Under the pieces are notes generated by a model. It saw only the letters and a program-made list of their open reading frames with translations. It did not search any database and was not told where the DNA came from. Source: Pseudanabaena sp. FACHB-1998 (lineage in GTDB: Bacteria; Cyanobacteriota; Cyanobacteriia; Pseudanabaenales; Pseudanabaenaceae). From it: 64,000 nt of DNA. The stretch lies in the NCBI RefSeq assembly GCF_014696355.1, contig NZ_JACJQA010000027.1, positions 124,001-188,000 on the forward strand. The letters run 5' to 3'. Numbering within the stretch: the first letter of the stretch is position 1; every line of letters begins with the position of its first letter. Of the stretch, positions 16,233 through 23,625 are shown one piece after another. The translations under genes were made by a program, and so were the position numbers.

Positions 16233-16709
16233 TTATTCAGGTAAAAAATCTGGATTTAACGTTTCTTCTTGACTAAAAGGCGATCGCATTGGAAAAGTAG
16301 AGATATTTAATTCCGTTTCAATGGCGGCTTTTCTTTGACCTTCTTGATAACAGTCATCAAAGACTTGTTTGAAGTATGGCTTTAGACTGGGGCTTACTTT
16401 TAGGGCTTTAACAATGCGGCTACGATGTTCGTCAATGGTATATCGCCAGCTCGAAGTACGTTTATTGACTTGATATTGATATTTGAGTAAATGCATCAAT
16501 AAAATTTCTAAGTTACTTTCTAAAGCAACTTTTTCTTTTCGCACCATTGCTTCTATTTCTTCTAAAAGGTTCTCAAGGTCTAAGTTCTCTAATTTGCCCA
16601 TGCGAAGTTGTTCGCTAGTCATTTCCAACCACATTAGGTAGTCTTGTTCGTAGACTGTCTTCAAAGAGGGCGCTGCATTTACGACTGTCATCGGCGTTGT
16701 TCCATTCAT
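16233..16709 (-). CDS. DUF29 family protein
   Basis: A 158-aa protein of the DUF29 family, abundant in cyanobacteria and of unknown function. Family words visible are YEQDYLMWLEMTSEQLR, LDLENLLEEIEAM and LLMHLLKYQYQ, then SSWRYTIDEHRSRI. Two or more long helices are expected. It is divergent from the TerY-like gene with 97 bp between them. Confidence 0.85.
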   Translation of the reverse strand: MNGTTPMTVVNAAPSLKTVYEQDYLMWLEMTSEQLRMGKLENLDLENLLEEIEAMVRKEKVALESNLEILLMHLLKYQYQVNKRTSSWRYTIDEHRSRIVKALKVSPSLKPYFKQVFDDCYQEGQRKAAIETELNISTFPMRSPFSQEETLNPDFLPE

Positions 16710-16806
16710 GACAAAATCTATTATATGAGATTTTTATCTTAATTCCTTCGATAATCAGCAACTGGATATGGTTTAATTATAAATACTTTAGGTTTATTTC
16801 AGTGCC

Positions 16807-17466
16807 ATGAGCCTTAATGCGATTGAGTTTGCGGAAAATCCAGAGCCACGTTGCCCTTGTGTGTTGCTTTTAGACACTTCTGGATCGATGGGTGGGGAAA
16901 AAATTGCGGCTTTGAATGCAGGGTTGCAAACTTTTCGAGATGACCTGTTGCAGGATAATTTGGCGAGTAAACGAGTGGAAGTGGCGATCGTGGCTTTTGA
17001 TACGACGGTGCGCGTAGAGCATGAGTTTGCTACGGCTGAGCATTTTAAAGCACCAACTTTGACGGCGCAGGGTCTGACCTATACGGCTTCGGGTATTAAC
17101 AAAGCCCTTGATCTGTTGCAATCTCGTAAGCGTGAGTATAAGGATAATGGCATTACTTACTACCGTCCTTGGGTGTTTTTGATTACCGATGGTGCGCCCT
17201 ATGGAGAAGAAGCCTATGTGTTGACTCAGGCGGCGCAACGGGTAAAGGAAGAAGAGACAAATAAACGGGTTGCCTTTTTTGCGGTGGGTGTGGAAGGAGC
17301 GGATATGAATCAGTTGCAAACCATGTCTGTGCGATCGCCGATTAAGCTCAAGGGATTAAGTTTCCGTGAGATGTTTGTGTGGCTATCAGCAAGTATGCAG
17401 CGCGTTTCCCACTCTAAGCCCGATGAACAAGTTCCTTTGCCACCTCCTGATTGGATGACAGTTTAA
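16807..17466 (+). CDS. VWA-domain protein, TerY type
   Basis: A 219-aa soluble von Willebrand A domain protein. An intact MIDAS metal site is seen as LLDTSGSMGG (Asp23, Ser25, Ser27), with the later Thr in SGINKALDLL and Asp in FLITDGAPYG. Full-length agreement with TerY of the tellurium/stress-response families suggests a metal-dependent protein scaffold. Its stop overlaps the next start by one base (TAATG). With the PP2C phosphatase and the kinase downstream it forms the set called the TerY-P triad in published comparative genomics. Physiological role in cyanobacteria unknown. Confidence 0.88.
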   Translation: MSLNAIEFAENPEPRCPCVLLLDTSGSMGGEKIAALNAGLQTFRDDLLQDNLASKRVEVAIVAFDTTVRVEHEFATAEHFKAPTLTAQGLTYTASGINKALDLLQSRKREYKDNGITYYRPWVFLITDGAPYGEEAYVLTQAAQRVKEEETNKRVAFFAVGVEGADMNQLQTMSVRSPIKLKGLSFREMFVWLSASMQRVSHSKPDEQVPLPPPDWMTV

Positions 17467-18266
17467 TGGATGTTGATAACTCTTCTAATTCTGTAAATAC
17501 AGCACAATTAGCTCAATGGTCAGTTGTGGCGGTTTCCCTAGAAGGGACTAGTCATCAAAAGCGGAACTTGCCATGTCAAGATGCTCATTTCTGGAAAGTA
17601 GTGGGCGATCGCATTTTAGTAGCAGGTGTTGCGGATGGGGCGGGATCTGTCTCGCTCTCAGAGGTGGGATCTTTGCTGGCGGTGAAAACTGCGGTGAAGG
17701 GAATTGCTTCTAAAATAGCAGAGTCATCAATTCCTGATGGTGATGAAGGATGGAAAGTGCTGCTTAACAGTGGCTTAGAAGATGCTTTAGTTGCCATTCA
17801 AACTGAAGCAGAATCGCGTCAGGTAAATGTGCGTGAGCTATCAACGACTTTGTTAATCGTGGTAGCAACTCCTGATATTGTAGCGGCGATTCAGGTGGGA
17901 GATGGGGCGATTGTGGTTGCTAATCAGCAAGGAACGGCGATCGCTTTAACTGCTCCTCCCATTGAAGAATCTCTCGATTTAGCTACGTTTTTAACTTCAC
18001 CAAATGGCATTGATTCGGCTCAGATTTGTTTATGGGAAGGGAAACCTGCTCAGTTAGCAATGTTTTCCGATGGGTTGCAAATGTTGGCTCTGCAAATGCC
18101 TCAAGGTGTAGCTCATGCACCATTTTTTGCGCCGTTATTTAAGTTCATTGCTGAGGCGAAGGATTTAGATGCTGCCCATCAGGAGTTAACAGGATTTTTA
18201 CGATCGCCTAGAGTTTGCGATCGCACTGATGATGATTTGACTTTGCTGCTGGCTTCATTGGCTTAG
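17466..18266 (+). CDS. PP2C-type protein phosphatase of the TerY-P triad
   Basis: A 266-aa PPM/PP2C phosphatase. The metal-binding and active-site motifs are CQDAHFWK, VAGVADGAGS, AIQVGDGAIV and RTDDDLTLLL. ATG 17466 overlaps the TerY stop, so the two are translationally coupled. An in-frame GTG/ATG further upstream would lie inside the terY gene. It presumably opposes the kinase encoded at 18969 by dephosphorylating the same targets. The gene is fully coding and of the usual length for the PP2C_2 subgroup. Confidence 0.88.
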   Translation: MDVDNSSNSVNTAQLAQWSVVAVSLEGTSHQKRNLPCQDAHFWKVVGDRILVAGVADGAGSVSLSEVGSLLAVKTAVKGIASKIAESSIPDGDEGWKVLLNSGLEDALVAIQTEAESRQVNVRELSTTLLIVVATPDIVAAIQVGDGAIVVANQQGTAIALTAPPIEESLDLATFLTSPNGIDSAQICLWEGKPAQLAMFSDGLQMLALQMPQGVAHAPFFAPLFKFIAEAKDLDAAHQELTGFLRSPRVCDRTDDDLTLLLASLA

Positions 18267-18326
18267 AGTGACTCTATCTAAGCACTTGTACTAAAATATT
18301 CATAATGAATGATCGAGGTTACTCTC

Positions 18327-18563
18327 ATGCTGTTACAAGAACTTAAAGAAAAGTCTTATCAATTATCGACAAGCGATCGCCTTGAATTGATTAGTGCGAT
18401 CGTTCAATCTTTGCAAAAATCACGCGAGATGTCTGTTGATGTTGAACCTAAAATAATTCAAAATCAACGTCCTACTTTTGGTGTCATGAAAGGAAGTGGC
18501 GAAATTTTGGGAGATATAATTGCTCCAGCATTACCTGAAAGTGTTTGGGAAGTGCTGCAATGA
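18327..18563 (+). CDS. Antitoxin of a VapBC-type pair
   Basis: A 78-aa protein with an N-terminal helical segment (QLSTSDRLELISAIVQSLQKS) like the cyanobacterial antitoxins paired with PIN toxins. GAGG at 18315-18318 lies 8 nt before ATG 18327, which decides the start; ATG 18309 precedes the Shine-Dalgarno sequence. Its stop overlaps the toxin start in ATGA. It is expected to bind and neutralise the PIN protein and to autoregulate. Confidence 0.75.
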   Translation: MLLQELKEKSYQLSTSDRLELISAIVQSLQKSREMSVDVEPKIIQNQRPTFGVMKGSGEILGDIIAPALPESVWEVLQ

Positions 18564-18949
18564 AGCTTTTACTTGATACTCACATTTGGCTATGGTATTT
18601 ACTCGCAGATAATCGCCTATCTGGTGAACTAAAATCACTGATTGCAGACCCAACCACTGAGCTTTGGTTAAGTCCGATTAGTATTTGGGAGACGGTCATT
18701 CTTGCTGAGAAGAGGCGAATATCTTTACAACCTAATACGAATGAATGGATCAACTTGTCACTTCAGAAATTAGAAACCCATGAAGCCGCGCTAAATCATG
18801 AAATTGCAATTTTGAGTCGTGAAATTGCATTGCCTCATCAAGATCCTGCGGATCGATTTATTGCAGCTACGGCTATTTTCTACAAGCTCACGTTGGCGAC
18901 TGTGGATCAAAATCTGACAGGGTTTTCTTGGTTAGAGACCATTAGCTAA
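18560..18949 (+). CDS. PIN-domain toxin (VapC-like)
   Basis: A 129-aa PIN ribonuclease. Acidic metal ligands are seen in MKLLLDTHIW (Asp6), ISIWETVIL (Glu), HQDPADRFIAATA (Asp pair) and LATVDQNL. The domain is full length and intact, unlike the truncated PIN gene at 55292. ATG 18560 overlaps the antitoxin stop by 4 bases. Toxic RNA cleavage is known for the family; the target RNA is not predictable. The pair lies between the PP2C and kinase genes of the TerY-P triad. Confidence 0.88.
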   Translation: MKLLLDTHIWLWYLLADNRLSGELKSLIADPTTELWLSPISIWETVILAEKRRISLQPNTNEWINLSLQKLETHEAALNHEIAILSREIALPHQDPADRFIAATAIFYKLTLATVDQNLTGFSWLETIS

Positions 18950-18968
18950 AAGCACAGCATCAAAATTT

Positions 18969-20378
18969 ATGGATAAAAGTTACATCTTCTTAAAGTCACC
19001 GATTGGATCGGGTGGTGAAGCGAATATTTATACGGTGCGGATTAGACCTGAACTGGTGGCTAAGATTTATCATCAGCCGCATGGGGACTATGCGCGAAAG
19101 TTAGCGTTTATGGTTGAGAATCCACCTGTTGATCCTTTAGCAAATTCGGGACGGGTCTCTATCGCTTGGGCGACTGAGTTGGTGATGGATTTGGATCGGG
19201 TGGTAGGCTTTTTGATGCCTAAACTGGATACGAGTAAGGCAAAGCCAATTTTTCAATATTACAATCCTTCCACTCGCCGAAAACAAACTCCTAAATTTAG
19301 CTATGTCTCTTTGATTCGAACTGCGAGAAATTTGGCGCGGGCGGTGCGATCGGTGCATTCACGGGGATATGTGATTGGGGATGTGAATGAGTCGAATGCG
19401 TTGGTGGCTGAAGATGCGATCGTGACTTTGGTGGATACGGATTCGTTTCAGGTGAATGATGGCACTACGGTTTATCGCTGTACGGTGGGTAAGCCTGAGT
19501 ATACGCCTCCTGAGTTACAGGGTATGAGTTTTCGGGATGTAGATCGTTCGGTGGAGCATGATCTGTTTGGTTTAGGTGTGTTGATTTATCAGTTGTTGAT
19601 GGAGGGGACGCATCCTTTTGGTGGGGTGTTTACGGGGCAGGGTGAAGCGCCTGAGTTAAAGGATCGGATTAAGTCGGGACATTTCCCTCATGGTCGGCGC
19701 AGGGTTCCTTACAAGCCGATGCCTCTGGCTCCTTCTTTTGAGATGTTACCTGTTGCTTTGCAGGAGCTTTTTCTGCTTTGTTTTGAGCAGGGACATGGCA
19801 ATCCTGCGGCTCGTCCTACGGCGGATGTTTGGAGTAAGGCGTTGGGTGCGGCTGAGGATGGTTTGGTGAGGTGTGGGGTAAATGGTCAGCATTATTACAG
19901 TGGACATTTGGGTGTTTGTCCTTGGTGTGAGAGGGCTGTGAAGTTGGGGGGACGCGATCCGTTTCCTGCGTTGGGTGGGATTAGTTCGGGGCAACATCTG
20001 AAACCTGCGGCGATAAAGAAGACTGTTGAGAAGCCTATATTAAACACAAATCCATCGATGTCTTCAAGTAATACAAATTCAATTTCTCATAGCTCAGTTA
20101 GTGCATCTTCAGTAAATAGTAGCAACTTTGTGACAAATAATACTCTTATCTCTGGAACAACGGAGCGACAGAATAATCTTAATAATATTTTTTATAAACT
20201 TTTCGGCACATTATATATCTCTGGAATCTCTCTAGTAGCATATACCATAGCTTTAAATATACTTGGAGAAGTTCATTGGTTATCGCTCATTATATTAATA
20301 GTATTGATCATTTGTTGCTTGCGTCTTACGTACCTATTTGTTCGTATTTTGATTTTTCAATCAGGTACTGGACAGTAA
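18969..20378 (+). CDS. TerY-P type protein kinase with C-terminal zinc ribbon and membrane helices
   Basis: A 469-aa kinase. The N-terminal loop is GSGGEANIYTV and the ATP lysine is in LVAKIY. The catalytic loop is the variant YVIGDVNESNALV (Asp and Asn kept, HR replaced), and the metal Asp is in TLVDTDSF in place of DFG. Both essential acids remain, so activity is plausible. After the kinase, CGVNGQHYYSG...CPWC resembles a degenerate zinc ribbon. A Ser/Asn-rich linker leads to two hydrophobic helices near 405-460. It completes the VWA/PP2C/kinase set from which it is separated by a VapBC-like pair. It starts 19 bp after the toxin stop. Confidence 0.87.
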   Translation: MDKSYIFLKSPIGSGGEANIYTVRIRPELVAKIYHQPHGDYARKLAFMVENPPVDPLANSGRVSIAWATELVMDLDRVVGFLMPKLDTSKAKPIFQYYNPSTRRKQTPKFSYVSLIRTARNLARAVRSVHSRGYVIGDVNESNALVAEDAIVTLVDTDSFQVNDGTTVYRCTVGKPEYTPPELQGMSFRDVDRSVEHDLFGLGVLIYQLLMEGTHPFGGVFTGQGEAPELKDRIKSGHFPHGRRRVPYKPMPLAPSFEMLPVALQELFLLCFEQGHGNPAARPTADVWSKALGAAEDGLVRCGVNGQHYYSGHLGVCPWCERAVKLGGRDPFPALGGISSGQHLKPAAIKKTVEKPILNTNPSMSSSNTNSISHSSVSASSVNSSNFVTNNTLISGTTERQNNLNNIFYKLFGTLYISGISLVAYTIALNILGEVHWLSLIILIVLIICCLRLTYLFVRILIFQSGTGQ

Positions 20379-20493
20379 AAGCGTGAGGTATAAAATAGAG
20401 GAGGAGAGTCAAGGAGAAAGTACGATCGCTGATCTCGTAAGGTATGTTCATGAATGTAACGCACCGCATCTCTTTGATATAAGAATTATTTAA

Positions 20494-20937
20494 CTAAGTA
20501 TGCTTCTTCTTCGATTCACAAATCCGATGTTCAGGGTCCCACCATATTAACTCCATCACTCCCTCATCAATCTTGCCCCAAATTCTTTTATTACCCGTTA
20601 AACGTAAAGAAGTAAGCTCATCTAACTGCTCAGAAAAAATCTCAAGAAGACGATCCTGAGCCTCTTTAGCTAAATCCTCCACTGAAATATTGTGATTCTG
20701 CTTCTTCGCATCAAGCAATATCTCCCGCCAAGTCATCGTCTCAAAACTTGCCAGCTTCTTCCGAATTTCATTAACTCCATTTGCATCTAGAGTATGCCAA
20801 CCAAAAGGATCAACAAACTCCATCTTCGCAACCCGCCAACTAGGTCTTTTCTGATAATAACTATTAGGATCTGATGCTATTCGAGGGTCTTTAGTGGAAA
20901 ATACTTCTCTAGCCTGTTTAGGATTCTTAACCATCAC
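20494..20937 (-). CDS. Putative toxin paired with a Panacea-domain antitoxin
   Basis: A 147-aa protein not assigned to a family with certainty. The C-terminal words RLTGNKRIWGKI...MELIWWDPEHRI resemble the end of RelE/ParE-like or similar small toxins. The middle is helical (SFETMTWREILLDAKK). Its start overlaps the stop of the Panacea-domain gene by 4 bases, the usual order in PanAT pairs, and a decayed second copy lies just upstream at 21517-21698. The toxic activity is inference from context. Confidence 0.65.
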   Translation of the reverse strand: MMVKNPKQAREVFSTKDPRIASDPNSYYQKRPSWRVAKMEFVDPFGWHTLDANGVNEIRKKLASFETMTWREILLDAKKQNHNISVEDLAKEAQDRLLEIFSEQLDELTSLRLTGNKRIWGKIDEGVMELIWWDPEHRICESKKKHT

Positions 20938-21431
20938 TGCAAACTTCCATAATACTCAGCCATTGCCGCCCACGAAATCACGCGATCGCCACGTTCTCCA
21001 ACTGCTAAACCCCTTCTCGCATTAATCCAAGGCTCCTCATTACGAACTAAGTCAGTAAGCCATTGAGAAGACTTATCACCGTAATATTTTAAAACACTAT
21101 CAATAGTCTCTCGTTCTACATCTGTGAAAACATTAGGATTTCCCTTAACACCCACGATCATAAACTGACCATAAAGAGACTTATACAAATCAGGCACAAC
21201 AGGACCATTTGCCCATGCCTCTATGCGATCGATAAACAAAGCCTTGTCATCCCAAACCAAGCTCCAAGCTTGAGCATAATATATCAACTTTTGTAATTTC
21301 ATCGCTGGTATTCCACTATCAGTAGTAGAAACTTGCTTATCCACAATGTAAGCCGCCACATCATAGGCAGTAGCTTTTATATTTACATTGGCTATATCGT
21401 GAATAATAACTGTGTCTTGTACAGTAGCCAT
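20934..21431 (-). CDS. Panacea-domain (DUF4065/SocA-like) antitoxin
   Basis: A 165-aa protein. The Panacea core is clear: AYDVAAYIVDKQ, MKLQKLIYYAQAWSLVWDDK, then IEAWANGPVVPDLYKSL. The family neutralises many unrelated toxins, and this antitoxin-first, overlapping arrangement is typical. The C-terminal part (EPWINARRG...ISWAAMAEYYGSLQ) ends the domain normally. Start ATG 21431; the extra N-terminal residues before the core are unremarkable. Confidence 0.85.
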   Translation of the reverse strand: MATVQDTVIIHDIANVNIKATAYDVAAYIVDKQVSTTDSGIPAMKLQKLIYYAQAWSLVWDDKALFIDRIEAWANGPVVPDLYKSLYGQFMIVGVKGNPNVFTDVERETIDSVLKYYGDKSSQWLTDLVRNEEPWINARRGLAVGERGDRVISWAAMAEYYGSLQ

Positions 21432-21740
21432 AAGACCTTACACATTTATCTTTGAAATTTTAAAGCATTATTATAACCTAACTCGTTATTACTCAAACTC
21501 TTTTGAGACATTTACCAATCCGATGTTCAGCATCCCATCATCTCAACTCCATCACCCCCTCATCAATCTTTCCCCAAATCCTTCCCTTCCCCGTCAAACG
21601 CAAAGAAGTAAGCTCATCCAATCGCCTCAAAACTTGCCAACTTTTCCCGAATTGCATTAACTCCATTCTTAACCATTACAGCGAACTTGCATAATACTTC
21701 GCGATCATCCCAATCTAAAAAAGCTGAATTTCATCAAAAA
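21432..21740. other. Region holding the toxin-gene relic
   Basis: About 309 bp between the Panacea gene and the RelE-type toxin. It is A+T-rich promoter-like DNA followed by the relic at 21517-21698. No intact gene. Confidence 0.5.
21517..21698 (-). pseudogene. Decayed second copy of the Panacea-linked toxin gene
   Basis: Three blocks in the same order match the toxin gene. The first (21517-21620) matches 20522-20622 and shares AATCCGATGTTCAG and GCAAAGAAGTAAGCTCATC-like words. The second (about 21625-21665) matches 20728-20785. The third (21667-21698) matches the start region 20925-20957, including the ATG. Two internal deletions remove the rest, so no protein can be made. Confidence 0.75.
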
Positions 21741-22106
21741 TTACTCGTCATCCCCAGCAATAGAAGCCAAAATACTCAAAATCTCAGCCGAACTAATATC
21801 ATCGCGATCGCTCTTTGAATAGATAGTCAACAGCAGTACATTAGTCGGCGACTCCACTTGATAAACCAAACGATAACCCGCGCTTTTTCCCTTTTGGATA
21901 TTGCTATTCTTCACCCTGACCTTAATCACAATATAATTTTCACCCAAACCAGCAATGCGATCGCCAACAAAATTACCAGACTGAATTTGCTCAATCACAC
22001 TCACAATATCCTTACGAATATTGCGAAATCTTTTGGAGAGGCGATACAGATTTTCTTCAAACTCATCAGCAAACCTGATAGAAACGAGACTATTTTCACT
22101 CAGCAT
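21741..22106 (-). CDS. RelE/ParE-superfamily toxin
   Basis: A 121-aa protein. The second half carries IKVRVKNSNIQKGKSAGYRLVYQV and LLLTIYSKSDRDDISSAEIL, the pattern of cyanobacterial RelE/HigB-like toxins that end in Asp/Glu. The N-terminus FADEFEENLYRLSKRFRNIRKDI is the usual pair of helices. It overlaps the upstream antitoxin by 11 bases. mRNA interference at the ribosome is known for RelE; activity here is inferred. Confidence 0.82.
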   Translation of the reverse strand: MLSENSLVSIRFADEFEENLYRLSKRFRNIRKDIVSVIEQIQSGNFVGDRIAGLGENYIVIKVRVKNSNIQKGKSAGYRLVYQVESPTNVLLLTIYSKSDRDDISSAEILSILASIAGDDE

Positions 22107-22344
22107 CGATTCTGTCCCACAATTCAGAGATTGGTCTGGTTTGTCCTGCCTTAGCTTGCTGAAAAGCCCTTTTCAAACTCGCCTTCACCTCCTCAATAGG
22201 CGTATCATCAGGATCACTCTCTTGAACAGGTTCAGAAAAAAGCACAATCACACGGACACGCCCAGATATATTCCCATCAAAAGGATGATCTAACAATAAA
22301 TGCCCTTCACGATCGACTGTACCTGAAACTTCTAAAGCTCTCAT
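22096..22344 (-). CDS. Antitoxin partner of the RelE-type toxin
   Basis: An 82-aa protein with an N-terminal beta-hairpin-like segment (ALEVSGTVDREGHLLLDHP) followed by an acidic linker and a helix (EVKASLKRAFQQAKAGQ). This layout of a DNA-binding head and a toxin-wrapping tail is common in cyanobacterial antitoxins. It overlaps the toxin start by 11 bases, so the two are co-translated. Confidence 0.75.
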   Translation of the reverse strand: MRALEVSGTVDREGHLLLDHPFDGNISGRVRVIVLFSEPVQESDPDDTPIEEVKASLKRAFQQAKAGQTRPISELWDRIDAE

Positions 22345-22422
22345 TTAGATAACCTCACTGTAATGAGAAATAAGAATATACTGTAAATCTAATATAGCCT
22401 AGTCATTTAGATATAGACCTTT

Positions 22423-22707
22423 TCACCAAGACTTACCTTTCATTGCATCAGGAAATAACAAGCGATCGGATAACCTATCTTGATCCAACGCCTCAATCAA
22501 ATATGCACCCGTTGTTTTTTGTTCTTCAATATCAGCATCATTTAACCAAGACTCTAATAAACTTACAGCTTTCTTTTGCCTCTCTTTCTGCATAAAAGCA
22601 GATGTCAACATTTGAATCACAAACTCTTCAACAGTAAGACTTTGCTGATTAGCTGCTTGAAATAACGAGCTTTCTAAATTTGGTGGAAGGTCAAGAGTGA
22701 GAGTCAT
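22423..22707 (-). CDS. Solo antitoxin-like protein
   Basis: A 94-aa protein with the pattern LTLDLPPNLESSLFQAANQQSLTVEEFVIQML, a ribbon-helix-helix-like head, then ALDQDRLSDRLLFPDAMKGKSW. The tail is typical of a widespread cyanobacterial family usually found alone or before a PIN or RelE toxin. No toxin gene follows it here; it lies just below a decayed DUF1016 gene. Confidence 0.7.
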   Translation of the reverse strand: MTLTLDLPPNLESSLFQAANQQSLTVEEFVIQMLTSAFMQKERQKKAVSLLESWLNDADIEEQKTTGAYLIEALDQDRLSDRLLFPDAMKGKSW

Positions 22708-22730
22708 AGTTATTTCCTCATCTATTACTA

Positions 22731-23157
22731 CTACAAGCTTTCATAATACTTTAGAATCGCCAACGGCAAAGACAACACAATTTGATAAGTAGCAAAGCGC
22801 GATCGCCTGATTCGACTACCGTAGCGCATACTCCACAATCGTCCGATCCTTTGACTCCAAGATCACCAGCTTATGAGTCCAGCCAATTTCTGCCACCAAT
22901 GGTGTCAGTTTTTCATTGCCGTGGTAGGTAAGGAAGAAATCCCGCATTCTCCAAATACTCCGCGCCGAAAACCCAGCCATACCATGAAACTTAACCTGCA
23001 AATCCTGAGCTAATTGTTCCACTACTGACTTACCCCAACCAGCGATCTCTTGACGAGTAACGATTAACTCACCAATATCCCAATAAAGCGCCATTAACTC
23101 TCGATTAACCGCCTTTAAAGCCTCATACTGAGCAGCAAAACGATCCGTGCTGACAGC
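22731..23157 (-). pseudogene. Decayed DUF1016 (YhcG-type) nuclease gene
   Basis: The open part encodes 92 residues with the DUF1016 N-terminal domain (MALYWDIGELIV, GWGKSVVEQLAQDL, GFSARSIWRMRDFF, EIGWTHKLVILE). It then jumps directly to the C-terminal family motif SKDRTIVEYALR, so roughly the middle half of the protein is missing. After the stop, another frame continues with RFATYQIVLSLPLAILKYY, matching the usual protein end. Upstream coding (AAQYEALKAVNREL) runs without a start codon into the palindrome at 23158. So there is a 5' break, an internal deletion and a 3' frameshift. Confidence 0.75.
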
Positions 23158-23202
23158 CTACAAATAGAGAGAAAATGCAAAGCATTTTCTCTCTATTTGT
23201 AG
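23158..23202. terminator. Palindrome at the broken 5' end of the DUF1016 relic
   Basis: Perfect stem CTACAAATAGAGAGAAAATG / CATTTTCTCTCTATTTGTAG (20-bp arms). It puts an in-frame stop just before the DUF1016 coding remnant and follows the cupin stop, so it may terminate the leftward cupin gene. Confidence 0.65.
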
Positions 23203-23211
23203 TTTTAATTT

Positions 23212-23577
23212 CTAGGCAACTCGATTGGGAAAAGAGATTTCGAGAACCACACATCCAATGTCTGTGTAAAAAGAACCATGAACTTCATAAGGTGGTCTAC
23301 TGGCATAATGACCAGTCTCTAGCCACATCTCAAAGGCGCGATCGTAGAGCCGCCCACTAACAATAAATATTTCCTCTGGATAGTTATGGCTTTTGCTGCC
23401 AAAATCCTTAGTATCAGCTTGAGGATAAAATCTCGTTAAGCGCGTATATTCGCCAGTTTCTTGATCTACGCTTAAGGTTAATTCTTCGACCATGCCCTCT
23501 AGTCCTGCGATCGCTTGCCATTGGGCTTTATTATCTGAGTTCAGAGGGTTCCAGTAGGTAGTAATAGATTTTGGCAT
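23212..23577 (-). CDS. Small cupin-domain protein
   Basis: A 121-aa single-domain protein with a cupin beta-barrel pattern: FYPQADTKDFGSKSHNYPEEIFIVSGRLYD (first motif, with one His and two Glu) and YEVHGSFYTDIGCVVLEISF (second motif). It resembles ChrR-like cupins. The start MPKSITTYW (ATG 23577, preceded by AAGAAG) is preferred. ATG 23607 and 23646 are possible, but the last would overlap recJ on the other strand. Ligand or metal unknown. Confidence 0.72.
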   Translation of the reverse strand: MPKSITTYWNPLNSDNKAQWQAIAGLEGMVEELTLSVDQETGEYTRLTRFYPQADTKDFGSKSHNYPEEIFIVSGRLYDRAFEMWLETGHYASRPPYEVHGSFYTDIGCVVLEISFPNRVA

Positions 23578-23625
23578 TTTCTTCTTAAAGCGCAGTAACT
23601 CAACCATTGCTATAGAATATAAAAC

